Source: Gonapodya prolifera JEL478
Taxonomy: Eukaryota; Monoblepharomycota; Monoblepharidomycetes; Monoblepharidales; Gonapodyaceae
Length of the DNA: 64,000 nt
Direction of reading: 5' to 3'
NCBI GenBank assembly: GCA_001574975.1
Contig: KQ965779.1
Span: 205,808-269,807, forward strand
Shown here: positions 1 to 11,230 of the stretch, piece after piece
How positions within the stretch are numbered: position 1 is the first letter of the stretch
Layout: every line of letters begins with the position of its first letter
Made by a program: the position numbers and the translations under genes
The notes under the pieces: model-generated
The model's input: the letters and a program-made list of their open reading frames with translations, nothing else
Told to the model about the DNA's origin: nothing
Database searches by the model: none

Positions 1-320
1 ACCAACCACCTCTCATAGACCTTTGGCCGTTCGATTTCATCCCAGTACAGTAGTACCAAAGTGGACCTCTCGTCCATCCCCGCCGTTGCCCTCGTCTCAC
101 TGCAACTGGCCATCAAGCAGGCCTATGTCGTGGGACTACGATACGCGTAAGTGGACCTGCCCTCCACCTCCTCGATGTGATTGCTTGCGCTGACCTGAGT
201 CGTGTATGGAATAGGTTTATTTCATGCATTCCGTTTTGTATGTTGGGTTTCTTGGCTGCGTTGTTTGTGAAACATGTCCCGCTGAGGACGACTGCTTCCG
301 TGCAAATGAACTCGGAGTGA
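1..320 (+). CDS. MFS drug:H+ antiporter-type transporter, copy 1, C-terminal end only
   Basis: The last two exons of a major facilitator transporter are visible; the rest lies left of the window. Exon A runs 19-146, after an acceptor AG at 17-18. Exon B runs 215-320 and ends in TGA. Exon A is 128 nt with the same phase as the matching exon of the next copy (3733-3860), and the encoded tails align almost end to end, including SSIPA, LAIKQAYVVG and the last TM segment FISCIPFC. The protein ends in VPLRTTASVQMNSE. No break is seen in this portion, so the gene could be functional. Family assignment comes from the complete copy next door. Confidence 0.8.
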
Positions 321-891
321 ATACAATTTTTATAAAGACGAGCTGTCTGATGATGTGGAAATATAGATGCATTCCAATGTATGTCACCGGAGCCCCTTTT
401 CAAAATCTCCACAAACAACGGACGAGGACAAAAATGGCCCTGCGCGGAGAAAGATAATCGAAAAAAGAATTAGATTGGACGGAGCAGAACATTTTTCATT
501 AGAAGCCGGAAGGTTAGGCTAGTGTTGACACGTATTGTACAGCGTTGAAAAGCAACACTTTGGCCCCCAAGCGGTCGTAAAGCCTCGTGGGCACAAAAAC
601 GATACCTGCCAAGAAGTCTGCAGGTTCAGCACGTTGATACGAAGAGCGCGGAAAATGCGGGAGAACAGGATCAGGCGGTACTAAAAAAAGGACACTGACA
701 CACTCCGTCGATACCCTTTGACTTTCGCTTTCTGTCTCCCACGCCCGTCTCTCGCCCGCGTCTCCGCACGCCACGCCGGCAGCGCCTTCCGCCATCGCTA
801 ACAGAGGGTAACCGCCAGTCGCCCGCTGCCTTGGCTCCTTGCGCCTTCCCAATCTCGCTTCAGGTTCCCCACATTACTCTTCCCCAGTAGA
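321..891. other. Intergenic region upstream of MFS copy 2
   Basis: No gene is supported here. The stretch should hold the 3' end of copy 1 transcripts and the promoter of copy 2. A pyrimidine-rich stretch lies just before the start codon at 892, as is usual for fungal transcription starts. I see no operator or repeat that I can name. Confidence 0.4.
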
Positions 892-3800
892 ATGGCATCA
901 GAGAACATCCAAGACAAACCATCTGAGGAGTCCATTGCGCTGGCAATCACTCAATCCCCGCCCTCGGACACAGATGCTACCCCGCTCAAGTCGGAACCGA
1001 ATTTGGATGCATCCAACCGCACACTGGCAGCAAAGCCTGACACTCCTGCAAGTGCACCCGACGCCCATTCTGACACCGCAATAAAAATGGACTTGACGGA
1101 CTCGGCGGCGAAAGAGCCAGCGGGGGCGGGGAAGAATGCGCCGTCGTCTGACTCACCGGACGAGATTCAAAACAGTCCTCGAATGATTGCACTGGCCGTG
1201 CTGGCCTTGGCTGTGGGGATGGCGGTGGCGGCTCTTGATGGAAGTGAGTTCGATGAAGTTATCGCCTGTGGCAGTGGAGGCAAGCTTAACCTTTCTTGAA
1301 ATCATCCGACAGCCTTTGTTGGTGAGTATCTCCTCCAAAGATGTTTCAATCCCTTTGACCACATAGTACACCTAACCACGACGCAGCTACCATGCTTCCC
1401 ACAATTGCACGAGATCTTAACGGTGCAGACTCGTACCAATGGGTGGGGACAGGTTCGTCGCCTCACCAGGACTCAAGAATATCCCCACAGCAGTAGTCTC
1501 ACTTCAATCATTATCGCTCTTTCAGGGTACCTCCTGACATCCACAGCACTCGCTCCTGTCTGGGGAAAGCTCTCGGACATTGTAAGTATTTTGCATCAAG
1601 GCATACGAGGACGGGGCGACGGGATTCACAATGGCATCAGTGCATGAGTACGCTGATACAGGACTTTGCGCTTTATTGTTTCCAAGCTTTGGGTATCTTG
1701 TATAGGGCTCCACCGACAATGGGAGGAGATGGAGGATTCATATCTGGAGATGTCGATCACCTCTCAAAACCTTTGCACGTCACATTCTTGACACCATACC
1801 CTGGCCTCTGCCCCCACAACCCTGCCACACCAGTTCGGCCGCAAACAACTCCTCATGCTCCTCATGCTCGAATTCATCATCTTCTCTGCGCTGTGCGCCC
1901 TGTCCAACTCCATGATCATGCTCATCATGTCGCGCATCTTCCAAGGAGTTGGCGGGGGCGCGATCCAGAGTCTCACGTTTGTGGTCATTGGAGAGATTGT
2001 GGCGCCCTTGGAGAGGGGCAAGTACATGGGGATGTGAGTTGTGGTTTTGGTGCCGGCGTAGGGGAAGGATGGTGGTAACGATGTTTCTGCCTTGTTTGCA
2101 GCATGGCGGGGATTACTGGACTGTGCGCGGTTATTGGACCTGTGAGTACTTCATTGTGCTTGTTTATCGCCCACGTATTCATCATACCAACATGCATTAT
2201 TCAGTTCATTGGCGGTATCATCACAGATAACCTGTCGTGGCGGTGAGTCGAGAACAAAAGCGTCCGGTTTTCGTGCATTCGCCTCATATCTTATCCCCTT
2301 TCGAACTTGCTCTAAGATGGGGCTTCTGGATCAAGTAAGCCCCCTTTCCGTCTTCCGTTTTCCGTCCCCAAAATCCATCCCCACGGTCCGTCTCACCGCC
2401 GACCACTCCACCTCCAGCATCCCCGTCGGCGTTCTGGCCCTCATCGCCTACCAACTCGCCCTCAAGCTCCCGCGCCCCGCAGGCTCGTTACGCTCCCAAT
2501 TTCGCCGCGTGGATTACCTCGGCGTGTTCCTCTGCACGTCTTCCATATCTATCCTCCTCCTCGCATGCACGTGGGGCGGTGTCACGTACCCCTGGGCAAG
2601 TGGACAGGTTTTGGGAACCATCGCGGTGGGACTCGTGCTGCTTGCGGCGTTTGTGTGGTGGGAGGCAAGAGCTGGCGAGCCTGTCGTGCCCTTGTCGTTG
2701 GTGAGTGGGGACCCCGCCGTTTTTGATGGGAAGTGTTGTGGGTGACGGGCCCCGCGACCTCTTGACTGCAGTTCAAGGACAAGAACTACATCTTTACCAA
2801 CGTCGTACTCTTTTTCGTCGGCTGGGCGATGTACGGACTCAGGTACGTTCCTTTCATCCTGCCCTCGCCTCCTCTCAAGATTCAAAACATTTTGCCGAAA
2901 CCAATCCGTCAGCTACTTTCTCCCCGTGTACTTCCAGGACGTCCTCGGGCTGTCCCCGACGGGTTCCGGCGTGATGAACATCCCGCTCATGGTCTTCCTC
3001 ATACCCAGCTCGTTTATTGCGGGTATTGTGACGATGAAGACGGGCAAGTGAGTTTTCACGCTACTTTCGCAGCTGAGGTTACGGCCAGCAGTAATCGCTC
3101 CGAACAAACAGATACGTCCGCTTCCCGCAACTCGGCATGGCCCTTGTGTCGATCGCGATGGGTTTGTTCACTCTTTTGGACGAAAACTCTCCGAAATGGA
3201 TGCAGGTCGTCCCGCAGGTTCTTTGCGGTATCGGATTCGGTATTACAATGAGGTGAGCTATTATCGGATGTACTCACGGTGGAAAACCGTACTGAACCAG
3301 TGGGACCATGTTCGTCAAATTTCGATTTTAGTACCGGACAGCTCATGGCTCAGACCAACGCTCCAGGTGAGTTTTCCCTTCCACCCACCAGCAGCAACAC
3401 TGGTAGTGTCGCTGACTGAACTTTTCGCAGACCATATGATCGGACCCGCCACCACGGTGTCCAACTTCTTGCGCTCATTGGGTGGTGTCATGGGTATCGC
3501 GGTACGTTATCTTGAAGCAGCGGGGTGGGCATGATTCCACATCGAAGTGACATGACACTGGCATCACTGTCCAGGTGTTCGCAACTGTGATGCAGAACTT
3601 GCTCACGGACCACGCGGCTTCGGGCATTGCTAGCGTTGCGAGAGAGTACCGCCTGAATCAGGAACAAGTTCAGGTATGCGACAACTTATCATGAAACACA
3701 CCTCTTCCCCAATCACCAAAATACCGCAATAGGCATTCGGCGCCTCGCTCACCGCTCAGTACAGTGGCGCGAAAGTCGACATCTCGTCCATCCCGGCCCT

Positions 3801-4037
3801 GGCACTCGCCGCACTCCAGCTGGCCATCAAGCAGGCCTATGTCGTTGGGATTCGTTACGCGTGAGTAATACCCTCAAACACTTTGAGTTCGATAGCTTGC
3901 GCTGAACTCAGGGGCTTGTGGATCGGACCAGGTTTATTTCGTGCATTCCGTTCTGCATATTGGGTTTCTTGGGTGCACTTTTTGTCAAGCATATGCCGCT
4001 GAGGAGGACTGCTGCTGTGCAAATGAGCTCAGAGTAA
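892..4037 (+). CDS. MFS drug:H+ antiporter-2-type (14-TM) transporter, copy 2, intact
   Basis: A proton-coupled exporter of the DHA2 type, probably in the plasma membrane. I read 17 exons: 892-1243, 1313-1321, 1387-1452, 1526-1581, 1834-2033, 2102-2141, 2205-2242, 2317-2334, 2418-2700, 2772-2842, 2913-3047, 3112-3252, 3332-3366, 3431-3501, 3575-3673, 3733-3860 and 3932-4037. They sum to 1848 nt (615 aa) with no internal stop. Signatures are the TM1 end FVATMLPTIARDLNGADSYQ, MFS motif A (GKLSDIFGRK) and motif C (RIFQGVGGGAIQSL), which is typical of DHA2 proteins. The first ~95 residues are a hydrophilic cytosolic tail rich in Ser, Pro and Asp. The second exon is only 9 nt and the eighth 18 nt. 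Substrate cannot be read from sequence; toxin or drug export is usual for the family. Confidence 0.92.
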
Positions 4038-4104
4038 TGTCGAGCATGGCAGTACATAGAATGCAGTTTTTATACATCAGAATTATTTGTACTAAAGCAA
4101 GAGG

Positions 4105-7092
4105 ATGACTTGTCGTACCGCGTTGAATAATGAAACAGAATTGCCGACGGGAGCGGACGAACGTGGATTCATCGGACTTGACGCTCGCACCGACGGCACT
4201 CTTGCACTTGACATCACCATAGACACTGCGGTCAAAATGGACTCGACGGCGAAAGAGCCGGCGGGGAAAGATGCGCCGTCTCGTGAGATCCAAAACAGTC
4301 CTCGCATGATTGCAATGGCTGGCTTTGACAATGGGAATGGCGGTGGCTACTCTTGATGAAAGTGAGTACAATGCAGCTGTCGCTTGTTGCAGTAATGGCT
4401 AACTTGACCTTCCTTCGCATCGTTCACGTTCAGTCTTTGTTGGTGAGTAATTACTTCCCTCCAGTGATGGTTCGATCCCTTTGACCAAACAGTATAAACT
4501 TAATCTCGACACAGCCACCATGCTTCCAACAATTGCAAGAGGTCTCAATGGCGCAAACTCGAGGTTCGTTACCTCGCGACATTCACCATATTTAAGCATG
4601 GCGCAACAGCTTCACTTCAACTATTGTTACTCTTCTAGGATACCTCCTGACGTTCGCAGCACTTACTCCTATTTGGGGAAAGCTATCGGACATTGTAAGT
4701 CTTTCATTGCATGGAGGAAGCATTTGCATGTGAAGATTTGGAGCAGACAGTGCTACTCTTTGCGTTTCCCCCGTTGAGATTATATTGTGAAGCCCTGCAC
4801 CCACAATAAGAGGTGATGGAGGATGGAGCATATCGTGTGAAAACGCTTCACCAAAAATCAGATGGAGGATGGTCATCTGGAGGTCGAAGAATCAAACAAT
4901 ACCAAATACCAGTTCGGTCGGAAGCAACTCCTCATGCTCCTTATGCTCGAATTCATCCTCTTCTCCGCCATCCGGGCCCTCTCTAACTCCATGATCATGC
5001 TCATCATGTCGCGAATCTTCCAGGGCGTTGGAGGCGGCGCCATTCAAAGCTTGACGTTTGTTATTATTGGCGAGATTGTGGCACCATTGGAGAGGGGGAA
5101 GTTTATTGGGATGTGAGTTTGGATGCTTTCGGTGCCCGGTCACGTAACAAAGTTGAAACATCTTTTGCAGCATGGCGGGAATCACTGCGCTGTGTGCTGC
5201 CGTAGGACCCGTGAGTGATCTACCTCAGTTTCACGTCAGCCAGATATTTATCGTACCAACACCCCATCAGTTTATAGGCGGTGTCATCACAGAAAACCTT
5301 TCGTGGCGGTAAGTCCAGAGCCAACCCCTTCTATTTTCCCTTTCCGTCTCCTCATCGTTCACTCTTGACTCTTGAATTTGCTCTCAGATGGGGCTTTTGG
5401 ATCAAGAAGGCTTTTTATTACCTTCCGTGCAAGTGCAAACCCGCATCTCAATTCTACATAACCAACCCACCTCTAACATCCCCGTCGGCGTCCTCGCCCT
5501 CGTCTCGTACTAGCTCGCGCTCAAACTCCCCCGGTCCCTTGGCTCGCTCCGCTCCTAATTCCGCCGCGTCGACTACCCGGCCGTGTTCCTCTGCACTGCC
5601 TCCATGTCGCTCCTCCTGCTCGCCTTCAAGTGGGGCGGCGTCACGTACCCATGGACGAGCGCGCAGGTTCTAGGAACGACCGCGTTGGGGCTTGTGCTGC
5701 TTGCGGCGTTTGTGTGGTGGGAGACAAGAGCTGGTCAGCCCGTTGTGCCGTTGTTGTTGGTGAGTTGAGAGGTGGTCTGGCCATTTGCATATGAAATAAT
5801 GATCACCTATTCACTGTCCGTATCAATGCCTGCAGTCTAAGGACAAAAACTATTTCTTCTTCAACGGAACACTCTTCGTCGTCGGTTGGGCCATATATGG
5901 GCTCAGGTATGTTCCCTTCAACCTTCGATTTCCTCAAAGTTCCAAACGTTCTGGCGAACCCGACAACAACTTCCTCCCAGTATACTTCCAGAACATTCTC
6001 GGGCTGTCACCAACGGCCTCCAGCGTGATGAACCTCCTCTGACGGTGCTTTTATTTCCCAGTTCTTTCATTGCCGGTGCTATTACAATGAAGACGGGAAA
6101 GTGAGTACGCACACGACATCGTTTCCCGAGATTATCATCTGCAGTTATAACACTGGACGCCCCCCATGTAAAGGTAACGTACTGTTCCCTCAAACCGGAA
6201 TGGCTCTTGTGTCTTGTCGCCATGGGCCTGTTCATTCTTCTGGACGACAACTCCCCAATATGGATGCAGGCTGTCCCGCAGGTGATCTGTAGCGTTGGGT
6301 TTGGCATTACGATGAGATGAGCTGCTTATGGTACGGAAGTATTCACCGGTTGAAAGTCATGCCAACCCAGTGGGACGTCAATCATCAAACTTTGATTTTA
6401 GCACCGGTCAGGTCATGGCTCAGACCAACGCTCCCGGTGAGCTGTTCCCATTAGTAACCTGCCAGCTTATAATGTGACCTTTGAAGACCACATGATCGGG
6501 CCCGCCACCACAGTGGCCAACTTCTTGCGCTCACTGGGTGGTGTTATGGGTATTGCGGTACGTTCGAAGGAGAAGTGGGGACCCATATATAAGTTGACAT
6601 CATGACGATACTGGAAACGTCCAGGTCTTCGCAACCGTCATGCAGAGTATGCTCACGGATCACGCGGCGTCGGGTATTGCTAACATTGCGAGCGAGTGCC
6701 GCCTGAGTCAAGAGCAGATCCAGGTATGTGCGAACTTGTTATGAAATAAAAGTCTTCCCCGATGATAACGAACTCAAACAACTACCGCCTTAGGCGTTCG
6801 GTGCCTCGCTCACGGCTCAGTACAGTGGCGCGAAAGTCGAGCTCTCGTCCATCCCGGCCCTGGCACTCGCCGCACTCCACCTGGCCTTCAAGCAGGCCAA
6901 CGTCGTTGGGTTTCGTTATGCGTGAGAAATATCCTCAAACGCTTGAGTTCGATATCTTGCTCTGACCTCGGGGGCTTGTGCACCAGGTTTATTTCATGCA
7001 TTCCGTTCTGCGTATTGGGTTTCTTGAGTACACCTTTTATCAAGCACGTGCCGCTCCGGAGGACTGCTGCCGTGCAAATGAGTTCGGACTAA
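4105..7092 (+). pseudogene. MFS drug:H+ antiporter-type transporter, copy 3, pseudogene
   Basis: This copy matches copy 2 exon by exon, including the 9-nt exon (4434-4442), but it is broken repeatedly. Exon 1 has a net 5-nt deletion near 4325-4350 and then stops. The exon after the 9-nt exon lacks the codons for YQWVG. Two stops, TAG at 5511-5513 and TAA at 5556-5558, replace CAA codons of copy 2 in one exon. A further frame break gives TGA at 6040-6042. The 3' half still aligns to the end (TAA at 7090-7092). Only 67 nt separate it from copy 2, so it may never have had a full promoter. An expressed truncated product is unlikely. Confidence 0.9.
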
Positions 7093-7266
7093 TGTCGAGC
7101 ATGGTAGAATGAAGCTTTTTTTTAATCAGGAGCCTTCTTTGACGTACTAAAGCAGCTTGGATAACCCATCCACTTGTAACACTTTGTGGCGCAGTCCAAC
7201 AGGTTTTGAACCCTCCCAACCGAAAACTCCTTTCGTTTTCTCCGTATCGCCGGGCTCCTACTGGCG

Positions 7267-9688
7267 ATGTCCAACGTGACGCACTATGATGCGCTCCGCG
7301 GGATTCCCCTTCCCGATTGCCTGTCATCCCTCGCGGACCTCCATCACGCATCACCACGCCCTTGGGCGCCTCCTCAATTTCTGCACGACCTGGCCTCGAA
7401 AATCCGGTCTCCCGTCGTCTCCATGTCTCTCTTGGGCACAGCAGTTGTCGCCGTGGTGTGCAGTATCGTCGTCGGGCTGAAGTATGACAATGGAGTGCGC
7501 GTTTTCAACACAAGAGTTCGGTGAGCGAGGTGACAGGCTGCGCGGGACTAGAAAAGAAAGCTAACATGGGAGTTCTCTCTGGCCAGCCACCCGTCGATCA
7601 ATCAGGGCCACTGGGTCGCTTTCTTCGCCTGGGTCGCCATTGCGTATGTTTGGCGCGACCATCTTTCTTCTCCCCTTACACCCACTCTGACATTCTTTCG
7701 CTCTCAAAGCTTTACACTTGATGCTGTGCGATACCTCTCCGGGCTCCCCAACGCGGTTCTTCCCTCGGCTCCTTCTGGCTCCGCCCATACCCATGCGACA
7801 GCTCCCGACCCTGCCATCGTATCCCCGTACTTTCTCATGATGGCGGCGATTGCCAGATCTACTGCGTCGTTTTGCCTTGCACTTGCACTGACACATCAGT
7901 GGAGATGGAGGTCTAAGTGTGCGTTTTGTGTCGGTACTGTAGACGTGCTGAAATAACTAACGCCACATCGTTTTCAGACAATCGAATACCGTCCTACATG
8001 CCTTCCACACTTGTACATGGAGTATCCCGCGCTAGTCTCAGTCCGGACATGCCTCGTGACCGTTCCCCTTCGCGCTCAGCGTCTCGTGTGCGCTTCCACC
8101 CCGACGCAGGCCGCCCCGCTGTTCCCACTTCGCATGATCAAAGCATCGGCCTTCCTTCTGCGACCGGGGACCAGTCCTCTCCCCCACCTCCGTATACCCC
8201 ATTCACCTCCCCCGAGGGGCCGAGCGGAGCGTTCATTACACCGTCAGTTTCCACTCGAAAGTTTTCGGTTGCGTCTACAGTCAGATCGACTCTGCAGAGA
8301 CCCTTCTTCGCGAGAGCGCGGACGGAGTCGGCCGGCGGAGAGGTGGTGGGTGCGGACTCGGCATACTCAACTGCCGAAACGGGATCGATCTACGAGTCGG
8401 ATTACGGGGACGACTACAATGACGGACCATATGGCGGTAGTGGTTCCCAAGCTTATGTTGGAGCAACCACGTCCGACCCTCGACGACCATTACTCGCGGT
8501 GCCGGCTTCTTCGTCTTACGGTTACGGCGGCTACGGTTATGGCTCCACTGGTCTGCGGCGCTCACAAACAGCTGATACGGTTGGCAGTGTGGCATCGTCG
8601 ACCTATTACCACGAGGATGAGTACGAGCTGGAGCACGAGACATGTTTTGAGTGCGTCGAGCGAACCGTGATTGGATGTGTAGCCGGGATCCTCTACGCTA
8701 TCATATACAGCACCGTCGTCGTCACCTTCGTGTTGGATATCACGTTCATAATCAGCACTGTCACGGGGATCGGAAGTGGCATGTTGGGACAATCCTCAAG
8801 TGACGCGCATTTGGCGACTTTGGATGGCATTCCCGTCGTTCCACCCGAGTGGCTCACGTCGTCCGATATCGTGTTTCTGAGCTCACACATCTACCTCCGG
8901 GCAATCTCGCTTCTTCTTACTGTTCTGATCGCCATGACTCCTCGCGAGACACAACTTATCACAGCAATTCCAAGTTCTGGTGCAAGCACCCTAACCCACG
9001 CACCGTCGGGAACGTTCAATCATGGACGCGGCGCTCATGATCACCAAGAGGGCCGCCCTGGTTTCGTTGGGTACCAATACGATGTCGAGCGAGCACCCCA
9101 CACACGGGCGGGTTTGGAGGTTCCGAGTTGGCGCCGCCGTGCTGGTCTGGCGCGTCAACGTCTTCATGGACCTTCGCCATGCACAAAACTGCTGTTTGTC
9201 CTTGGCGCCTGCCTCGTGCTTATTTCGTGGGGAATCGAGCAGAGTTGGTCGAGCCGGCTCGTGTGGGAGCACATCGATACCACTTCTACGCTTGAATCCC
9301 GTGCGGGCAACGTGAATAAGTCGCGTGGAGTGGATGACTACGTTTGGTGGGACAGGGTTCATCTGTCATCCGTGTGCTCGGTGCCGCCGTTATATTCGTT
9401 CCCGGACGTCAAATATGCCGATGTTGTTGCCGGAGAGCAATACTCTGTACATGGGTGGGCGAGTTGGATGGATGCTTTGAATTGGATTGGGACTGTGGGA
9501 CTTGTTGTTGTGCTTGCGGCTGTGAGCAGGGAGGGTCGACGATGCAAAGACGTGAGTGCTATGTGAATTGTGAGACTACTTCTTTGATGACATGCTGAGA
9601 TCCTACGTGACTGGCATCAATTTATCAGGAAATTGTCTGGGTCACCGCGAACCAAGTCGCGGAGGTCTTCGATGGCCGCAATCGTTAA
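7267..9688 (+). CDS. Unidentified protein with about seven membrane segments
   Basis: I do not recognise the family. Five exons (7267-7520, 7587-7643, 7710-7933, 7978-9551, 9629-9688) sum to 2169 nt, 722 aa. The third intron must be the 44-nt one at 7934-7977; the alternative donor at 7917 breaks frame. The last short exon adds KDEIVWVTANQVAEVFDG before the stop. Three hydrophobic stretches lie in the first ~150 residues (e.g. LLGTAVVAVVCSIVVGL). A Ser/Pro/Tyr/Gly-rich hydrophilic loop of ~220 residues follows (SRSASRVRF, YGYGGYGYGSTGL), then four more TM stretches (ILYAIIYSTVVVTFVLDITF, ISLLLTVLIAM, LLFVLGACLVLISWGI, WIGTVGLVVVLAAV). The layout suggests a multi-pass membrane protein with a large, possibly phosphorylated, cytosolic loop. 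No catalytic motif is apparent. Confidence 0.72.
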
Positions 9689-10012
9689 TTGCACCCCGTA
9701 ATGGCGCTGTCAAGCTTTTGTACCATAGGAGTGGCCTCTTTGATTATTCAACGGAGTTATTATGTACATACCATTGGCATGTCTTCTTGAATGTCCTATC
9801 CACCAAAGCGGGGGGAACTCTTCGAACAAGTGTTGTTGTCTTATCCCTTCGATTGAAACCAAAAGAGCTGAAAGCGGGACATAAGCTCGAGTAAAATACA
9901 AAGAGAACCTGATTATCGACTTCGCGCTGATAATCTGATTTGTAGATGCCGAATGGGCTGTCCTCACTTTCCACCCGGTGACTATCTCGGCCCAAAGGCT
10001 CACCTCCGACAA
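9689..10012. other. Intergenic, no gene seen
   Basis: Short ORFs occur on both strands, but none has recognisable motifs or plausible splice partners. Base composition shifts towards A/T here, leading into the island that follows. Confidence 0.35.
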
Positions 10013-10255
10013 ATGCTCTCTCTAAGTCGCATCTACCGCCTCACATCTGGCATATCCATGCGCCGGACTCATGTCGGTGCCTCTCCTTCCCCGCCCAACT
10101 GGAACACTGGGCAGGGAAGCGAGAAAGGCAATATCTTGAAGGAGAGACACGATCTCTTGAAGGAAAAAGACCGTGTCTTGAAGGATCTCTTGAAGGAGAA
10201 AGACAATGTCTTGAAAGAGAAAGATAATGGCTCGAAGAGAAAGACCTTGTCGTGA
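10013..10255 (+). pseudogene. Truncated KEKD-repeat (coiled-coil) protein, copy A
   Basis: The ORF starts MLSLSRIYRLTSG and carries THVGASPSPPNWN, followed by tandem Leu-Lys-Glu-Lys-Asp units (LLKEKDRVLKDLLKEKD) expected to form a highly charged helix. The frame then ends early. In another frame the same pattern continues (EEKDLVVKE, stop, DHVLKDLLKERD) to about 10310, so the repeat tract is cut by a frame slip and a nonsense codon. The reverse-strand gene at 39517-39771 has the same N-terminal plan (RRI...SLAS...HVGA...PP..W) and LLKEKE units. The Arg-rich start could be a mitochondrial presequence (inference). Function unknown. Confidence 0.5.
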
Positions 10256-10750
10256 AGGAGTAAGACCATGTCTTGAAGGATCTCTTGAAGGAAAGAGACT
10301 ATCAAAGCATTGCGGAGAAACGAGCTTGCCGTAGTCGATGGGAACTGACTGTAGTCCTCTGTGACGTTGTTGCTACTCTTTAGACAACTCTTGCGCCTCT
10401 TGCGATGACTTGTATCGGCTTGCGATGACCCTCCAGTCCGGTCTTTCTGGAATGGCCGATCCCACCACACAACTCCTCCCCCCAAGCTGCATCTTTCCTG
10501 GCTGCAAGGAGTCTGGCGCTCAGGCTACCCAGATGCATGCTGTGACTGGAGATTTGTGGTAGCGTCTTCGGTATCCCGATGATGTCCCACATGGTACGGT
10601 GATTTGCAACAAACACCGCACACTTGTCCTCCACGCTTCGAAGGCTCGCCCGAAACAATGCTCGCACCCATTGCACCATAACTTAACTCCTTTGTCGGAG
10701 CCACACGTCATAAGGCATGCCTCAGACATTTTTACCCCTTCGCAACGCGG

Positions 10751-11230
10751 TTGGGACTCTCCTTTGGACAGTCTATCTGCACAAATTGCTGGAAACACTC
10801 TTTCTCCCCCAAGTTAACTCATTACCACGTTCCTTTGGGGCCTCGCGCTCCACTAGCTGATGTGACCAATGTCTCCTCTCAGTCCGCAACAGTGAACCCA
10901 GTATCACTTGTTTGCACCCGCCATTCCATCAATTCTGCCTCAGCTAGCAACAATTTACAGCGCGCCTATTTAGAGAATGAAGTGGCTCGTCTCTCTGAGA
11001 GGAATCAAGATCTGGAGCAAGTACTTATGACTGTTGGTTGTCTGGACGACCTTTCCAAAAAGCTTCACCATACTAACTCAGAGCTTGAAAGAGCTAAAAG
11101 AAGACTTGGCAATGCTTCACGGTCTCGGTATAAGGAACGAAGTGACTTGGGCAGGAAAATTGCAGAGTTGGAGAATGAACTTTCGGAGGTTGGTAATGAG
11201 AGAACTCTCATCAGCCAGGGAAATGATTAA
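10751..11230 (+). CDS. Hypothetical coiled-coil ORF in the island
   Basis: A 159-aa ORF whose second half is an obvious heptad-type helix: YLENEVARLSERNQDLEQVL, then LHHTNSELERAKRRLGN and LGRKIAELENELSEVGNE. The N-terminal half contains CTNC, which may be half of a zinc site, and no other known motif. It may be a leftover exon rather than a complete gene, because coding-like sequence continues after 11230 in another frame. Function unknown. Confidence 0.3.
   Translation: MGLSFGQSICTNCWKHSFSPKLTHYHVPLGPRAPLADVTNVSSQSATVNPVSLVCTRHSINSASASNNLQRAYLENEVARLSERNQDLEQVLMTVGCLDDLSKKLHHTNSELERAKRRLGNASRSRYKERSDLGRKIAELENELSEVGNERTLISQGND

Larger units (their letters stand above)
1..7092 (+). repeat. 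Tandem array of three MFS transporter paralogues
   Basis: Three head-to-tail copies of one transporter gene share exon structure, exon lengths and most encoded residues. Copy 1 is cut by the left edge, copy 2 is open throughout and copy 3 is broken. The gap between copies 1 and 2 is about 570 nt, while copies 2 and 3 are separated by only 67 nt. This fits local tandem duplication followed by loss of the last copy. Confidence 0.85.

Noticed and set aside
7917-7977. Alternative 61-nt intron (donor gtgtgc) in the seven-TM gene
   Set aside because: It breaks the reading frame, while the 44-nt intron at 7934-7977 gives 722 codons with no stop.
10130-10310. CRISPR-like or satellite array
   Set aside because: The repeated cttgaaggagaaagac-like units are contiguous and encode a charged helix; there are no spacers.
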